Shown: piece by piece, positions 41,983 through 50,610 of the stretch
Position numbering within the stretch: position 1 is the stretch's first letter
Layout: each line of letters opens with the position of its first letter
DNA from: Negativicutes bacterium
GTDB lineage: Bacteria; Bacillota_C; Negativicutes; Sporomusales_B; JARLHX01
Assembly (NCBI GenBank): GCA_031292015.1
Contig: JARLHY010000184.1
Location: 1-58,601, forward strand
Length of the DNA stretch: 58,601 nt
Direction of reading: 5' to 3'
Made by a program: the position numbers and the translations under genes
The notes under the pieces: model-generated
Told to the model about the DNA's origin: nothing
Databases searched by the model: none
Seen by the model: only the letters and a program-made list of their open reading frames with translations

Positions 41983-43152
41983 TTACGGCATCCGGGTAAT
42001 GCAGAACTGCTCGTCATGACCGAGCACCTCGGATTTGGACAGCTTGCCTGAGGCGACGGCCAGAATCTCCTGATAGATTTCCTCGCCCACTTCCTGCAGC
42101 GACTTTTCACCGGTGATCACCGCCCCGGCGTTGATATCGAGGTTTTCCTTCATCCGCGCATAGGTCCGCGGATTGCCGGTAATCTTGATGACCGGCACCC
42201 CCGGGAAACCCGACGGGGTGCCCCTTCCGGTCGGGAAAAGCACAATCTGGGCCCCGGCGGCCACCTGGCCGGTAGTGACCTCGCCGTCATGGCCGGGGCC
42301 GTCCAGCAGCAGCAGGCCTTTCTTGGTCGGCGCGTCGCCGGACTTAAAGACCTCCACGAACTGGGCGTTGCCGGACTTCTTCATCCCGCCGAGGGATTTT
42401 TCCACCACGCTGGACAGTCCGCCGTCATAGTTGCCTGTGGAAATCAGGTTCTTGCGCTTTTCGTTGCTGGAGTTCTGGGTCTGCTGCTTGAGGCGGTCCT
42501 CCATCGTGCGGATGGCATTTAAAATATCGGCCGCCACTTTCTCGTCCACAGCCCGGCGGGCCAGAATATGCTCGGTGCCAAGCAGTTCGGTAAGTTCGCT
42601 CAGGATCGACGAGCCGCCCTGGGCGACAAGCTTGTCGGAGGCAAGGCCGAGAGCCGGGTTGGCGATCAGGCCGGACGTCGTGTCCGAACCGCCGCAGTTC
42701 ATGCCAATCATCAGTTCACTGACATCGATCTCCTGCCGGCGTTCCTGAGAAGCGCGCTGCTGCATCTCCCGGGCGTAGCGGGTACCGATTTCGATGGCTT
42801 TGATCGAATCCCCCACATCCTGAATGACCACCGTTTGCAGCATCTTGCCGGTGGGGGCGATGCCGCCCGCCAGCTCGGCCGGCGTGAACCTCTCGCAGCC
42901 CAGTCCCACCACCACCACCCCGGCGAAGTTGGGGTTGCGGCCGATGCCGATCAGCGTCTTGGCGGTGATCTCCAGATCCTCGCCCACCTGGCTGCAGCCG
43001 ACAGGATGACGGAAAGCCACTGTTCCGGGCACGTTTTGAGCTATGCGCTCAGCCACTTTGGCCGCGCAGAAGACTGACGGAATGACGGCGATCAGGTTGC
43101 GTACCCCGGCTGCGCCGTTCTCGCGCCGGTAGCCGAGAAACTTGTCTCCCAT
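41983..43152 (-). CDS. UxaA/SuyB-type lyase, large subunit
   Basis: A 389-residue catalytic subunit of the altronate/galactarate dehydratase superfamily. Marks include GYRRENGAAGVRNLIAVIPSVFCA, HPVGCSQVGEDL, GLGCERF, IGMNCGGSDTTSGLIANPALG and the C-terminal FPTGRGTPSGFPGVPVIKITGN. Conserved Cys in VGCS, GLGCE and MNCGGSD are probably metal ligands. The N-terminal SAF domain, fused in classical UxaA, is a separate gene here (43153-43479). The same split and sizes occur in sulfolactate sulfo-lyase SuyAB, so the substrate may be a sugar acid or a sulfonated acid. The two genes are directly adjacent. Confidence 0.88.
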   Translation of the reverse strand: MGDKFLGYRRENGAAGVRNLIAVIPSVFCAAKVAERIAQNVPGTVAFRHPVGCSQVGEDLEITAKTLIGIGRNPNFAGVVVVGLGCERFTPAELAGGIAPTGKMLQTVVIQDVGDSIKAIEIGTRYAREMQQRASQERRQEIDVSELMIGMNCGGSDTTSGLIANPALGLASDKLVAQGGSSILSELTELLGTEHILARRAVDEKVAADILNAIRTMEDRLKQQTQNSSNEKRKNLISTGNYDGGLSSVVEKSLGGMKKSGNAQFVEVFKSGDAPTKKGLLLLDGPGHDGEVTTGQVAAGAQIVLFPTGRGTPSGFPGVPVIKITGNPRTYARMKENLDINAGAVITGEKSLQEVGEEIYQEILAVASGKLSKSEVLGHDEQFCITRMP

Positions 43153-43479
43153 CTATTTCATCCCCCTGTCGCAGTACATATTGTGAATATGAATCCAGCC
43201 GCCTTTTTTGACGCCGGTTTTCATTTTGCCGATTTCCTCGCCGTACTTGAACACAGGCGCATCCTGTCCAAGATCGGCCAGGGCAAACTTATGCCCGAAT
43301 GCGATATCCTCAATCACCGTTACTTCGTACTTCTTGCCCCCGTCTTCGGCCACCAGGCAATTGTCGCTGGCCGACAGATCAGTCAGGGCCACAGCCACAT
43401 TGTCCTTTTGGTCAAGAACCAGCGCTGTCTTTTTACCCGTCAGGCTTGCCAATTCATTTTCAATCATAATCTGCTGCAT
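43153..43479 (-). CDS. UxaA/SuyA-type lyase, small (SAF-domain) subunit
   Basis: A 108-residue protein made of one SAF domain: DNVAVALTDLSASD, YEVTVIEDIAFGHKFAL, VFKYGEEIGKM and the terminal GGWIHIHNMYCDRG. In the family this domain binds substrate or metal near the catalytic subunit. It is the first gene of the operon, about 127 bases from the sigma-54 promoter. The ATG at 43479 has GGAG eleven bases upstream; an ATG at 43467 is an alternative. Confidence 0.87.
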   Translation of the reverse strand: MQQIMIENELASLTGKKTALVLDQKDNVAVALTDLSASDNCLVAEDGGKKYEVTVIEDIAFGHKFALADLGQDAPVFKYGEEIGKMKTGVKKGGWIHIHNMYCDRGMK

Positions 43480-43605
43480 ACATTTAAATCTCCGTCTGGG
43501 CCCGGCTGTTATTTTTCAGCCGGCTTTACAGGCACGCCCCGCCAAGCGAAGACTCAAATTTCCTGCAATGTTCTCCCCTTCCTTTCACTAGGTAATTGAT
43601 AATTA

Positions 43606-43622
43606 CGCAAAATCTGTGCCAA
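43606..43622 (-). promoter_or_regulatory. Sigma-54 promoter of the split-lyase/MFS operon
   Basis: Reading leftward, TTGGCAC-AGATT-TTGCG is a near-perfect sigma-54 element, with GG and GC ten bases apart. It lies in the gap between the PrpR-type activator (stop at 43712) and the small lyase subunit (start at 43479). Confidence 0.85.
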
Positions 43623-43663
43623 ACCTCACTATCAGTAATTTCGCTGATTGTCTGTATAAACAA

Positions 43664-43705
43664 AAGCAGATATGCTGCAAAATACAACACATCTGCTGCA
43701 AAAAC
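43664..43705 (-). promoter_or_regulatory. Candidate activator binding sites upstream of the sigma-54 promoter
   Basis: Two copies of AT(A/C)TGCTGCAAAA start at 43670 and 43691, exactly 21 bases apart, which is two turns of the helix. The first is extended as a GCAG-N5-CTGC dyad. They lie roughly 50-80 bases upstream of the -24 element, where enhancer sites of sigma-54 activators usually sit. Confidence 0.6.
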
Positions 43706-43711
43706 CAGCAT

Positions 43712-45613
43712 TCATAAAAACCGTTCCACCGTCGCCCGATCGATACCGAGACGTTTTGCCGTCCTGCTCTTATTATATCCCTCTTCCTTCAGCACCATCA
43801 TGATTACCCTCTGTTTAATCTCATTCATGGTGCAGGAAAGCAGCTGGCCCAGTTCCTGCTCGCCAGGCTGATATGGCTTCAATTCCTCCATCATCGCCGC
43901 AACATCCGCCGGAACTATTTTGCCATCCTGCTCGGACAGAATCATTCTCTCAATAATATTTCTCAGTTCCCGGATATTGCCCGGCCAGTTGTGCTGTGTC
44001 AGCAGTTCCACGATTTCACCCGGCAGCTTTTCAACCCGGCGATTGTACTTATGACCCAATTCGCGGATAAAGTACTTCGCCAACAAGGCAATATCCCCTT
44101 TCCTCTGCCGCAGCGGCGGGACAGTCAGACTGAGGACATTGAGCCGGTAAAACAAATCCATCCGGAAACTCCCCTGGTTGATTCGCCGTTTCAAATCGAC
44201 GTTGGTCGCCGCGATCACCCGGACATCCACCGGTATCACCGCATCCGACCCTAACCGCATCACTTTTTTCTCTTCCAGCACCCGCAGCATGCTGGCCTGC
44301 ACCTCTGTACTCACATCGCCGATTTCGTCAAGAAAAATCGATCCGGTATGAGCCAGTTCGAACAAGCCGATTTTTCCCCCTTTTTTCGCACCGGTAAAAG
44401 CCCCTTCGGTGTATCCGAACAGCTCGCTTTCCAGGAGCTGGGGCGGAAGGGCCGAACAATTTATCGCCACAAAAGGGCCCTTCGCCCGCTTGCTGCTTGC
44501 GTGGATACTTTGGGCAAACATTTCTTTACCCACACCATTTTCGCCCAGAATCAAAATCGTGGCGTCGGTTTGCGAATAGTCTTTCGCAACCTGGATGAGC
44601 CTTTTTACCTGGGCGTCTTCGCTGATAATATCGTTAAAGTTGTACTTGGGAAACAAGCCCTTCGCATAAAGGTTTTGCCTGATCTTTCGCTCATCGTCCT
44701 GAATTTTGGAAACCTCCTGGAAGGTTGCGACGATCCCTTTGACTTTGTTATCAACAATAATCGGAATCCGGTTGGTCAAAACATGGCCTTTGGGGCTTTT
44801 CTGCACTTGGCCGAGTTCGGGATTTGTGCTTGCCAGCACCTTATGGATTCTGGTGTTGGGAATCACCTGCTCGATGGGACGGCCGATAGCCTGATCTTTC
44901 TGAATAGCAAAAATCTTCTCCGCCAACGGATTGATGACCGTGATGGTACCTGTCTCATCGGTAGCGATCACACCATCATGGACGAAATTGAGGATCGTCT
45001 GGAATCTTTCTGTCTTCTTTTTTTCTTCCTCACGGATTCCGAGCATGCTTTCCGCTTCATCAAACGCCTGCAGCAGAGCCTCTTTGCCCGAGGTGATGAG
45101 CGAGGCAAAACCGATGCGGAAATTCAGCCGGTTTACGGCCATGTTATCGCCGATAATGGTTTTGATGTTGTATTTATCAATCAGAGCCTGCACTTTGTCA
45201 TGCACCGAGGTCCAGTCGATCTCCCTGCCGTCGCTGGCAATAATCATCTCATAGGTTGGAATACCGAGAATATTGCAGGCCGCCCGGCAGCCTTCCACCA
45301 CATTTTCAAAACCCACGATAAAAACAGGTTCTTTTTTCTCCCAGCGTGAGCTCAGCGCCCGCAGGACGTCATACCCGGTCACTTTGATCTCGACCACCGG
45401 GACGTTGACCTGCTTTCTGATTGCGGCGGCCGTTCCGCCGCGGCTGATGATGATTTCTGCGCCCGCCTGCTTCGCATCCCGCGCCAGAAGAACTCCCTTT
45501 TCCAGGGAGCCGATTTTTATATCAAAATCGAAGGACGTCTCTTTTTTCAGCTCTCTTGCCATATCGGCCATTTCAGCATAAGGAGCGATCAAGCACACCT
45601 TGTTTTGCGTCAT
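43712..45613 (-). CDS. PrpR-type sigma-54-dependent activator
   Basis: A 633-residue regulator of the same plan as the one at 35.2-37.1 kb: PrpR-N sensor ([39 protein letters not shown]), PAS (about 205-315), AAA+ with [25 protein letters not shown] and IFLDEIGD, and a terminal helix ([20 protein letters not shown]). The end is short by a few residues compared with the other copy. The ATG at 45613 has AGAGG five bases upstream. The sigma-54 promoter directly downstream marks the split lyase operon as its target. Confidence 0.92.
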   Translation of the reverse strand: MTQNKVCLIAPYAEMADMARELKKETSFDFDIKIGSLEKGVLLARDAKQAGAEIIISRGGTAAAIRKQVNVPVVEIKVTGYDVLRALSSRWEKKEPVFIVGFENVVEGCRAACNILGIPTYEMIIASDGREIDWTSVHDKVQALIDKYNIKTIIGDNMAVNRLNFRIGFASLITSGKEALLQAFDEAESMLGIREEEKKKTERFQTILNFVHDGVIATDETGTITVINPLAEKIFAIQKDQAIGRPIEQVIPNTRIHKVLASTNPELGQVQKSPKGHVLTNRIPIIVDNKVKGIVATFQEVSKIQDDERKIRQNLYAKGLFPKYNFNDIISEDAQVKRLIQVAKDYSQTDATILILGENGVGKEMFAQSIHASSKRAKGPFVAINCSALPPQLLESELFGYTEGAFTGAKKGGKIGLFELAHTGSIFLDEIGDVSTEVQASMLRVLEEKKVMRLGSDAVIPVDVRVIAATNVDLKRRINQGSFRMDLFYRLNVLSLTVPPLRQRKGDIALLAKYFIRELGHKYNRRVEKLPGEIVELLTQHNWPGNIRELRNIIERMILSEQDGKIVPADVAAMMEELKPYQPGEQELGQLLSCTMNEIKQRVIMMVLKEEGYNKSRTAKRLGIDRATVERFL

Positions 45614-45926
45614 TTCTTCCTCTTCCCTCTGAACAATTTGCATTGCCCGCAAACTAAGGCAAAATGCCTTTTTTCGTTACGAAATCCGCAAACATCCACC
45701 TGCATAAATATACATTACCCTATCTGCGAAAACCCATCAAGCAACGAAGGGATGAGACACAAATTTGGGGATTTAGGCACTCACATAGTAACATTTGACC
45801 TGGTAAAAAGGGTACACCGTTGGTAAATAGTAAACGTCCCAAACCCGGCAACTAAATAAATGCGTTGAAGAAAGAACGGGTCGGTAGGCTTGCCGCTTTC
45901 CGGTGCTGCGAGGGTGATGGGGTAAA
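45614..45926. other. Intergenic region with a worn GGACAC-type repeat
   Basis: GAGACACAAATTTGGGGATTT at about 45754-45774 is the left part of the GGACAC repeat; the right part is lost. It is followed by two GGTAAA(A/T)AG repeats near 45800-45830. I find no gene. The promoter of the second PrpR-type gene should lie at the left edge of the region. Confidence 0.4.
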
Positions 45927-48900
45927 CTACCGGATCAGGTTCAGGTATAATTCGCGGATGGTCCGCGAGGGGGAAAGGCCGAGTTCCCTTTTGAGAGTGG
46001 CTTCCAGCTTCTGATATTGCTTCTTGACGGCGCTGAGGTTTCCCTCTTTGGCGTAGGCAGTCATGATAAGGCTTTGTATTTCTTCGGAAAAGGGATCCAG
46101 GCTTTCGATCGGTTTCAACCTGGCAACCGCCCGGGAACAATCCTGTAAGGTCAGATAATAGCGGGCAAGGAAGAGACTGGCTACAACATAGGCGTGCCGC
46201 AAACTTTCCTGCAGCGGAATGAGCCAGGGGTAATCCAAATCCTCCAGATAGTCGCCCCGGTAAAGGCCCACCGCCTCTTCCAATTGGAGGACTGCCCGGT
46301 CCGGGGCGGTATCGGGCCGGAGGCCTGTTGCCAGCAGTTCCTGAAACCGCTGCCGGTCGGCGCTGATACAATCCGGCCTGAGCTGATAGCGGCTGCCGTT
46401 ATACGAAATCAGATCCTTGCCGCCCGCGGCGTCCAGGGACCGGCGGAGCCGATAAATGGTGGTGTGAAAGATGGCTGTTCCGTTTTCCAGGTCAACATCG
46501 GGCCATAGGTCTTCCAGTATTCTTTCTTTGCTGACCGGTTCCTGACGATGGGCAAGATAGGCCAATAAATCGCGGGTTTTGGCAGAGCGCCATCTCAGCA
46601 CCCTGTCGCTCTGCCCGGTCAGAAAAGTCTGGAAGGAACCAAAGGTAATCAGCTGCAGCGGAGCGGCTTTGATGGTTCCGGCGATCACCGGCGATCCTGC
46701 CTGACGACCCGCCATCCGCGCCAGATCGCGAACTTCCTGATCCGGATCCGCCGTCAGGCGGCGCAGGATTTCTCCCGCCGGACCTCCGCCTATTTCCGCC
46801 AGGGGAACGATCGTCCGATGGCGGACGGCCGGGTCGGCATGGCCGGCCAGCTCCCGGAGAAGGCCGAGCGAACGGTCACCTAACCGCACCAGGATGCGTT
46901 GCACAAACGTTATTTCAACACCGCTTTCCAGTCCCAGTTTGAGAACTGGTTGCATCGAGTCGTAGCGGCCGACAAAAAGCTGCAGGAAATTAAGTTCCGC
47001 CGCTATTGGCAGGGATTTTCCGGCGAACACCCCCGCCGCCGCCAGTTCCCCTTTGCCGAAGAGCAGCCAGGCCTGGAAAGCATAGGCGAAGCAGAGCCCT
47101 CTTTTATAGTCGATCCGTTCCAGTTCGGCGATAGCGGCTGAAAGATACTTCTGCCCTTCCCGCACTCCGCCGGTGCGGACAAGCCCCTCAAAGGCCCAGA
47201 TATACCACGCCACCCCGGGTTGTTCGGGTACTTCGGCCAGGGCTTCATCGATCCTGGCCCGGGCCTCGGTCCACCGCCCCTGTCGTCCCAGGCAGTCAGC
47301 CAGAAAAATCAGGTTCATCGCCAGATAGAAATGCTCGCCGCTGTTCTGTCTGATCTGATTGATCGCTTTGTGGAAATAGTCTTCCGCGAGGCGCCATTCT
47401 CCTTGTTCGCAGTAGACGGCAGCCAGCTGGAGATAGGCTGAGGGCAGCGTTTCATTCGGACTGAGATTCTCCAGATAGGCCACGCTTCGTTTGGCATAGT
47501 CCAGCGCCAGTTCCAGTTCTCCCCAGTCTAGGTATATCACAGCAGTGAAGTCCTGCATATAATAGCTTGGCAGCAGATGGTCCGGCGCGATATTGATAGC
47601 TTTTTGATACTGCTGCAATGCCTGGGGATATTTGCCCTGAGTCCAATAAATATTACCCAGGCTTGTCATCAGGTGAGCCAAAGCATAATCATTGCCAGCC
47701 TGTTTTGCCGCTTTTACGGCGTTGACAAGAACCTTTTCCGCTTCGCCGAAGCGGCCCATCATACCGAGACATATCTGTTTCTCCAAAGTCAGGGCCAGAG
47801 GTTCCTCGGCCATCGACTGATTGACAAGTTCCAGCAGGGCCATAGCTTCCGCGCAGCGGCCCCGGCAACGCAGGAAGCGGGCCTGAAGCAGCCGGCTGTC
47901 GGCCAGCCCGGCTTGATCCCCTGTTTTGGCAAACAGTCCAGCAGCAGTGGTTACCCAGCTCTCAGCCTCGCTCATCCGGCCCCGGTAAGCCTCTACTTTA
48001 GCTTTATAAAGGCCCAGCCAGGGGTCGTCGGCCAGCGATTCCGGCGGCAGCGGCTCCAGCCAGCGGGCAACAGTCTGCCACAGTCCGCGTTCGAAAACCT
48101 GATCGCCCGCCGCCTTAATAACAAGGATCAAATCTTCGTAAGCACCGGCGGCGGACAAGTACCCGGCCGCGATTTCCGGCTGGCCGTCCCGCCAGGCAAG
48201 CAAACCGGCCCTTGACAGCAGGGACTGCGGGGTTGTTTCCAGCCGGCTGCGGAGAAACTCCCGGAAAAGATGATGATAGCGGTAGGACTTTTGTTCCCCG
48301 GCCAGCGGGATCAGAAATAGCTGCTGCTTTTCAAGACTATCGAAAATTTGTCCCGAATCCGTCCGGTTCAGCAGATTATCACAGAAAGCAGGTGTCAATT
48401 CCTCCAGGACGGAGGTGCTGGTAAGGAACTCGCGGACATGCTCCGGTTGACGGTCATAGACCTCTTCGACAAGATAGTCATATATCGCCTGCGCCCCATC
48501 CCCCTGCAGGAAGGCGGCGATTCCCGACGGCGTCTCCTGAATCAGCCGCAGGGCGACCGGCCAGCCGACCGTCTTGCTTTCCAGGGCCAAAAGCGTCGGC
48601 TCGGACAGCTTATGACCGTTAGCAGCCAGGTATTCGTTGATTTCCCCGGGGGTGAAACGCAGCTCATCAATCCCGATGCAGCACACTTCCCCCGACAGTT
48701 TTAGGCGGGTGAGGGACAATGCCGGCTCAGTCCGGCTGGCAATCACAATGTGGATGAAAGCCGGAAGATGGACAAGCATATCCTGGACAAAGCCATGAAT
48801 CGCCGGATCGGTTATCAAATGATAATCATCCAGGACAAGAAACAGCCCGTCCACCGCGTGCTCTTCCAGCCCGTTGACCATGGCGGTCACCAGCAGACGA

Positions 48901-49226
48901 AGACGCGAGCCGGCGTCGCCCTGAGCGATAAACGCCAGGATATCATTACCAAAAGCAGGGTAATGGCGTTTGACTCCGGCTACAAAATAATGCAGAAAGA
49001 CTGCCAGGTCATTGTCATACTCATCAAGCTGGTACCACACCAGCTTTTGGCTGCATACAGCCGCCAGTTGAACCGTCAGGACTGATTTGCCGTAACCGGC
49101 CGGAGCGGTAAGTACCGTCGCCTTACGTCCTTCGGGCTGGCCGAGCAGGTTGAGAAGCCGGGGCCGGGCGATCAGTTTTGTCCCGGCGTAAGGCGGCGAA
49201 AGTTTGCTGGACAACAGTGCCGTCAT
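45927..49226 (-). CDS. Giant STAND-type regulator with TPR, HEAT and SARP (winged helix + BTAD) domains
   Basis: A 1099-residue protein. An NB-ARC/MalT-like ATPase comes first (Walker A TAPAGYGKSVL near 32, Walker B LFLVLDDYHLI near 120, then SRTEPAL). A winged-helix stretch and about ten TPR-like helical pairs follow (roughly 330-800), then two HEAT-like repeats (LLRELAGHADPAVRHRTIVPLAEIGG and the next, about 820-880). The C-terminus has an OmpR-like winged helix (SAKTRDLLAYLAHRQEPVSKERILEDLWPDV) and a BTAD domain to the end. Here the DNA-binding module is at the C-terminus, unlike SARPs where it is first. The ATG at 49226 follows CGAGGT by about eight bases. Such proteins are ATP-driven switches bound by small inducers. 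The target is unknown. Confidence 0.88.
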   Translation of the reverse strand: MTALLSSKLSPPYAGTKLIARPRLLNLLGQPEGRKATVLTAPAGYGKSVLTVQLAAVCSQKLVWYQLDEYDNDLAVFLHYFVAGVKRHYPAFGNDILAFIAQGDAGSRLRLLVTAMVNGLEEHAVDGLFLVLDDYHLITDPAIHGFVQDMLVHLPAFIHIVIASRTEPALSLTRLKLSGEVCCIGIDELRFTPGEINEYLAANGHKLSEPTLLALESKTVGWPVALRLIQETPSGIAAFLQGDGAQAIYDYLVEEVYDRQPEHVREFLTSTSVLEELTPAFCDNLLNRTDSGQIFDSLEKQQLFLIPLAGEQKSYRYHHLFREFLRSRLETTPQSLLSRAGLLAWRDGQPEIAAGYLSAAGAYEDLILVIKAAGDQVFERGLWQTVARWLEPLPPESLADDPWLGLYKAKVEAYRGRMSEAESWVTTAAGLFAKTGDQAGLADSRLLQARFLRCRGRCAEAMALLELVNQSMAEEPLALTLEKQICLGMMGRFGEAEKVLVNAVKAAKQAGNDYALAHLMTSLGNIYWTQGKYPQALQQYQKAINIAPDHLLPSYYMQDFTAVIYLDWGELELALDYAKRSVAYLENLSPNETLPSAYLQLAAVYCEQGEWRLAEDYFHKAINQIRQNSGEHFYLAMNLIFLADCLGRQGRWTEARARIDEALAEVPEQPGVAWYIWAFEGLVRTGGVREGQKYLSAAIAELERIDYKRGLCFAYAFQAWLLFGKGELAAAGVFAGKSLPIAAELNFLQLFVGRYDSMQPVLKLGLESGVEITFVQRILVRLGDRSLGLLRELAGHADPAVRHRTIVPLAEIGGGPAGEILRRLTADPDQEVRDLARMAGRQAGSPVIAGTIKAAPLQLITFGSFQTFLTGQSDRVLRWRSAKTRDLLAYLAHRQEPVSKERILEDLWPDVDLENGTAIFHTTIYRLRRSLDAAGGKDLISYNGSRYQLRPDCISADRQRFQELLATGLRPDTAPDRAVLQLEEAVGLYRGDYLEDLDYPWLIPLQESLRHAYVVASLFLARYYLTLQDCSRAVARLKPIESLDPFSEEIQSLIMTAYAKEGNLSAVKKQYQKLEATLKRELGLSPSRTIRELYLNLIR

Positions 49227-49356
49227 CGACAATACCTCGTAAATTTTATCTTTATTCGTTTTACATTCTACGTTCTTTAAAAAATACATTCTGCTGCTGC
49301 CGCCCATTTTCCAGGCAAACATACGTATTTCTGCTTGTTTAACAAACCTATTCTTC

Positions 49357-49533
49357 AGGCTGTTCAGAAATCCCCAGATGCACGACGGCCCCACGAACCC
49401 AGCAGCGACGCGTACTGGGAAGTACGCTAGCAATGGGTTCGCGGGGCCAAGTGCGCAGTTCTTGCGCGTTCGCGCTTAGAAATGCGGCCTGCCCTTTACG
49501 GGTGCAAAGCAGATGGGGGTTGCAGAGCGGCCT
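49357..49533. repeat. Dispersed palindromic element, copy D
   Basis: The ends pair as AGGCTGTTCAGAAATCCCC at 49357-49375 against GGGGGTTGCAGAGCGGCCT at 49515-49533, running in to AGATGC/GCAGAT. The inner stem GGCCCCACGAACCCA at 49387-49401 pairs with 49434-49448 with one mismatch, around a GTAC-containing hairpin. The block GTGCGCAGTTCTTGCGC and ATGCGGCCTGCCC follows, as in B and C. Where A-C have GGCC in the outer stem, this copy has CCCC paired with GGGG. Confidence 0.75.
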
Positions 49534-49705
49534 GACACGTATTTGTTCAGAATTTGTTCAGAGGCGGCCGCTATAATGATAGCATGTGCAGAAAAGATTC
49601 CGGGTGCTTCAGGTGTCGATGCCGCAGACGACAGCCGGTCTGCCTGCCGAAAGAATTCCGTAACTGGCCCGGCGCGGGAATAATCGTATTGGGGAGGCAA
49701 TGTTT

Positions 49706-49954
49706 ATGAAGAGTTTACTTTCAGCGAAAAAATTCAGTGATACGGGAGTGTTGATTTTACCGGAAAAAACAAGACAACTGCTCGGTATTAAACCTAACGA
49801 TGATCTTGAGATCAGTGTTGAAGGCACCAGTATAATTTTGCGTAAATATACAGCCGAATGTGTCTTTTGTAATGACACTGACAATGTCACCGCCATTAAC
49901 GACAAGTACATCTGCAGAGAATGCCTGGAAGCGTGGAAAAGTCAGGTACGATGA
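49706..49954 (+). CDS. AbrB/SpoVT-type DNA-binding protein with a zinc-ribbon tail
   Basis: An 82-residue protein. The first 50 residues form the swapped-hairpin AbrB fold (SDTGVLILPEKTRQLLGIKPNDDLEISVEGTSIIL). The tail has two CxxC pairs, CVFC near 52 and CREC near 73, as in AbrB of Bacillus and Clostridia, and may bind zinc. I use the second ATG (49706), eight bases from GGGGAGG. Its stop overlaps by four bases (ATGA) the start of the Spo0A-like remnant that follows. AbrB proteins repress stationary-phase genes until Spo0A shuts them down. Confidence 0.88.
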   Translation: MKSLLSAKKFSDTGVLILPEKTRQLLGIKPNDDLEISVEGTSIILRKYTAECVFCNDTDNVTAINDKYICRECLEAWKSQVR

Positions 49955-50190
49955 ATGAGCCGCCCGCCACGGAAAAGGAAGCAGCCGCTATTCTGAGCCA
50001 AATCGGTGATTCTGCCCACAGTCGAAGTATCGCTACCTGCGTGACGCCATCATCCTGGTTATCAGGAATAATGAGCTCGTTGACGCTGTAATGAAGGAAC
50101 TCTACCCGCTGAGCCAGAAAACATAATACATACCCCTATCGCACGGATTACGCTATTCGCAAATATTGCCGCTTTGATAAAACCGGATAA
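49951..50190 (+). pseudogene. Frameshifted remnant of a Spo0A-type C-terminal DNA-binding domain
   Basis: Three pieces in order match the Spo0A effector domain. Frame 1 from the ATG at 49951 reads EAAAILSQIGDSAHSR, like the IxEIGxPAH helix. Near 50025 the match moves to another frame, KYRYLRDAIILVIRNNEL then VDAVMKELYP, which is the YxYLREAI...ITKxLYP part. Near 50115 it returns to the first frame with HNTYPYRTDYAIRKYC, resembling the NTTxSRVERAIRxAI recognition helix, ending at TAA 50188-50190. Two frameshifts and a worn recognition helix make it non-functional as one protein. The ATGA overlap with the abrB-like gene shows the two were once one operon. Confidence 0.6.
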
Positions 50191-50308
50191 TGCGGCTAAC
50201 TCATAATCTCGAAAGGGGAGTACGGCTCTTTGTTCACGGTGTAATCCGAGTTTATCACCGAATGCAGTAGCCGGCAGCCAATAAATTAAATAATATCGGG
50301 AGGGCAAG

Positions 50309-50410
50309 ATGAACAGCAGGAATTATGATTCAGATGTCGCGGCATTCTGTACAATGGGACTTCTTATTACGGCAGTGGCTATTTTTCGCTCCATGCTGAA
50401 CTTTAGTTAA
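50309..50410 (+). CDS. 33-residue single-span membrane peptide
   Basis: A short gene from ATG 50309 to TAA 50410 behind a strong GGGAGGGCAAG ribosome site. It reads MNSRNYDSDVAAFC, then a hydrophobic stretch (TMGLLITAVAIF) and the tail RSMLNFS. One membrane helix is likely. I recognise no family. The good ribosome site and sensible amphipathic design argue that it is real; there is no other support. Confidence 0.5.
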   Translation: MNSRNYDSDVAAFCTMGLLITAVAIFRSMLNFS

Positions 50411-50510
50411 TTACCCAGGAGACCATTCCAGCCGGGTGCTGCCGGTCAAAACCGGCGGCATTCTCCAGCGCCTGGCGACAGGCTACCAACCAAGCCTTAA
50501 CAGAACAGAA

Positions 50511-50610
50511 AACCTCGCTGATTGGCTCAGAGCCTTTTCAACGAGGTTATATTTATTTTACAAGCCGCAAATCCTCTTGAAAGTTAAGCTGCGCGAGCAT
50601 AGCTGCGGCT
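50511..50610. repeat. CCTCG hairpin repeat with GCGCGAG tail
   Basis: AACCTCG at 50512-50518 pairs with CGAGGTT at 50543-50549, with GATTGGCT...AGCCTTTTC between. About 25 bases later comes CTCTTGAAAGTTAAGCTGCGCGAG, which also follows the hairpins at 55.1 and 58.4 kb. No GGACAC part precedes this copy. The remaining sequence of 50411-50826 shows no gene. Confidence 0.65.

Noticed and set aside
41983..43479. Naming the split lyase uxaA or suyAB
   Set aside because: Family membership is clear but the substrate is not; no pathway genes decide between altronate, galactarate and sulfolactate.
45781..46371. A 196-codon minus-strand frame
   Set aside because: It overlaps the end of the SARP-type regulator in another frame and is Pro/Arg/Gly-rich shadow sequence.
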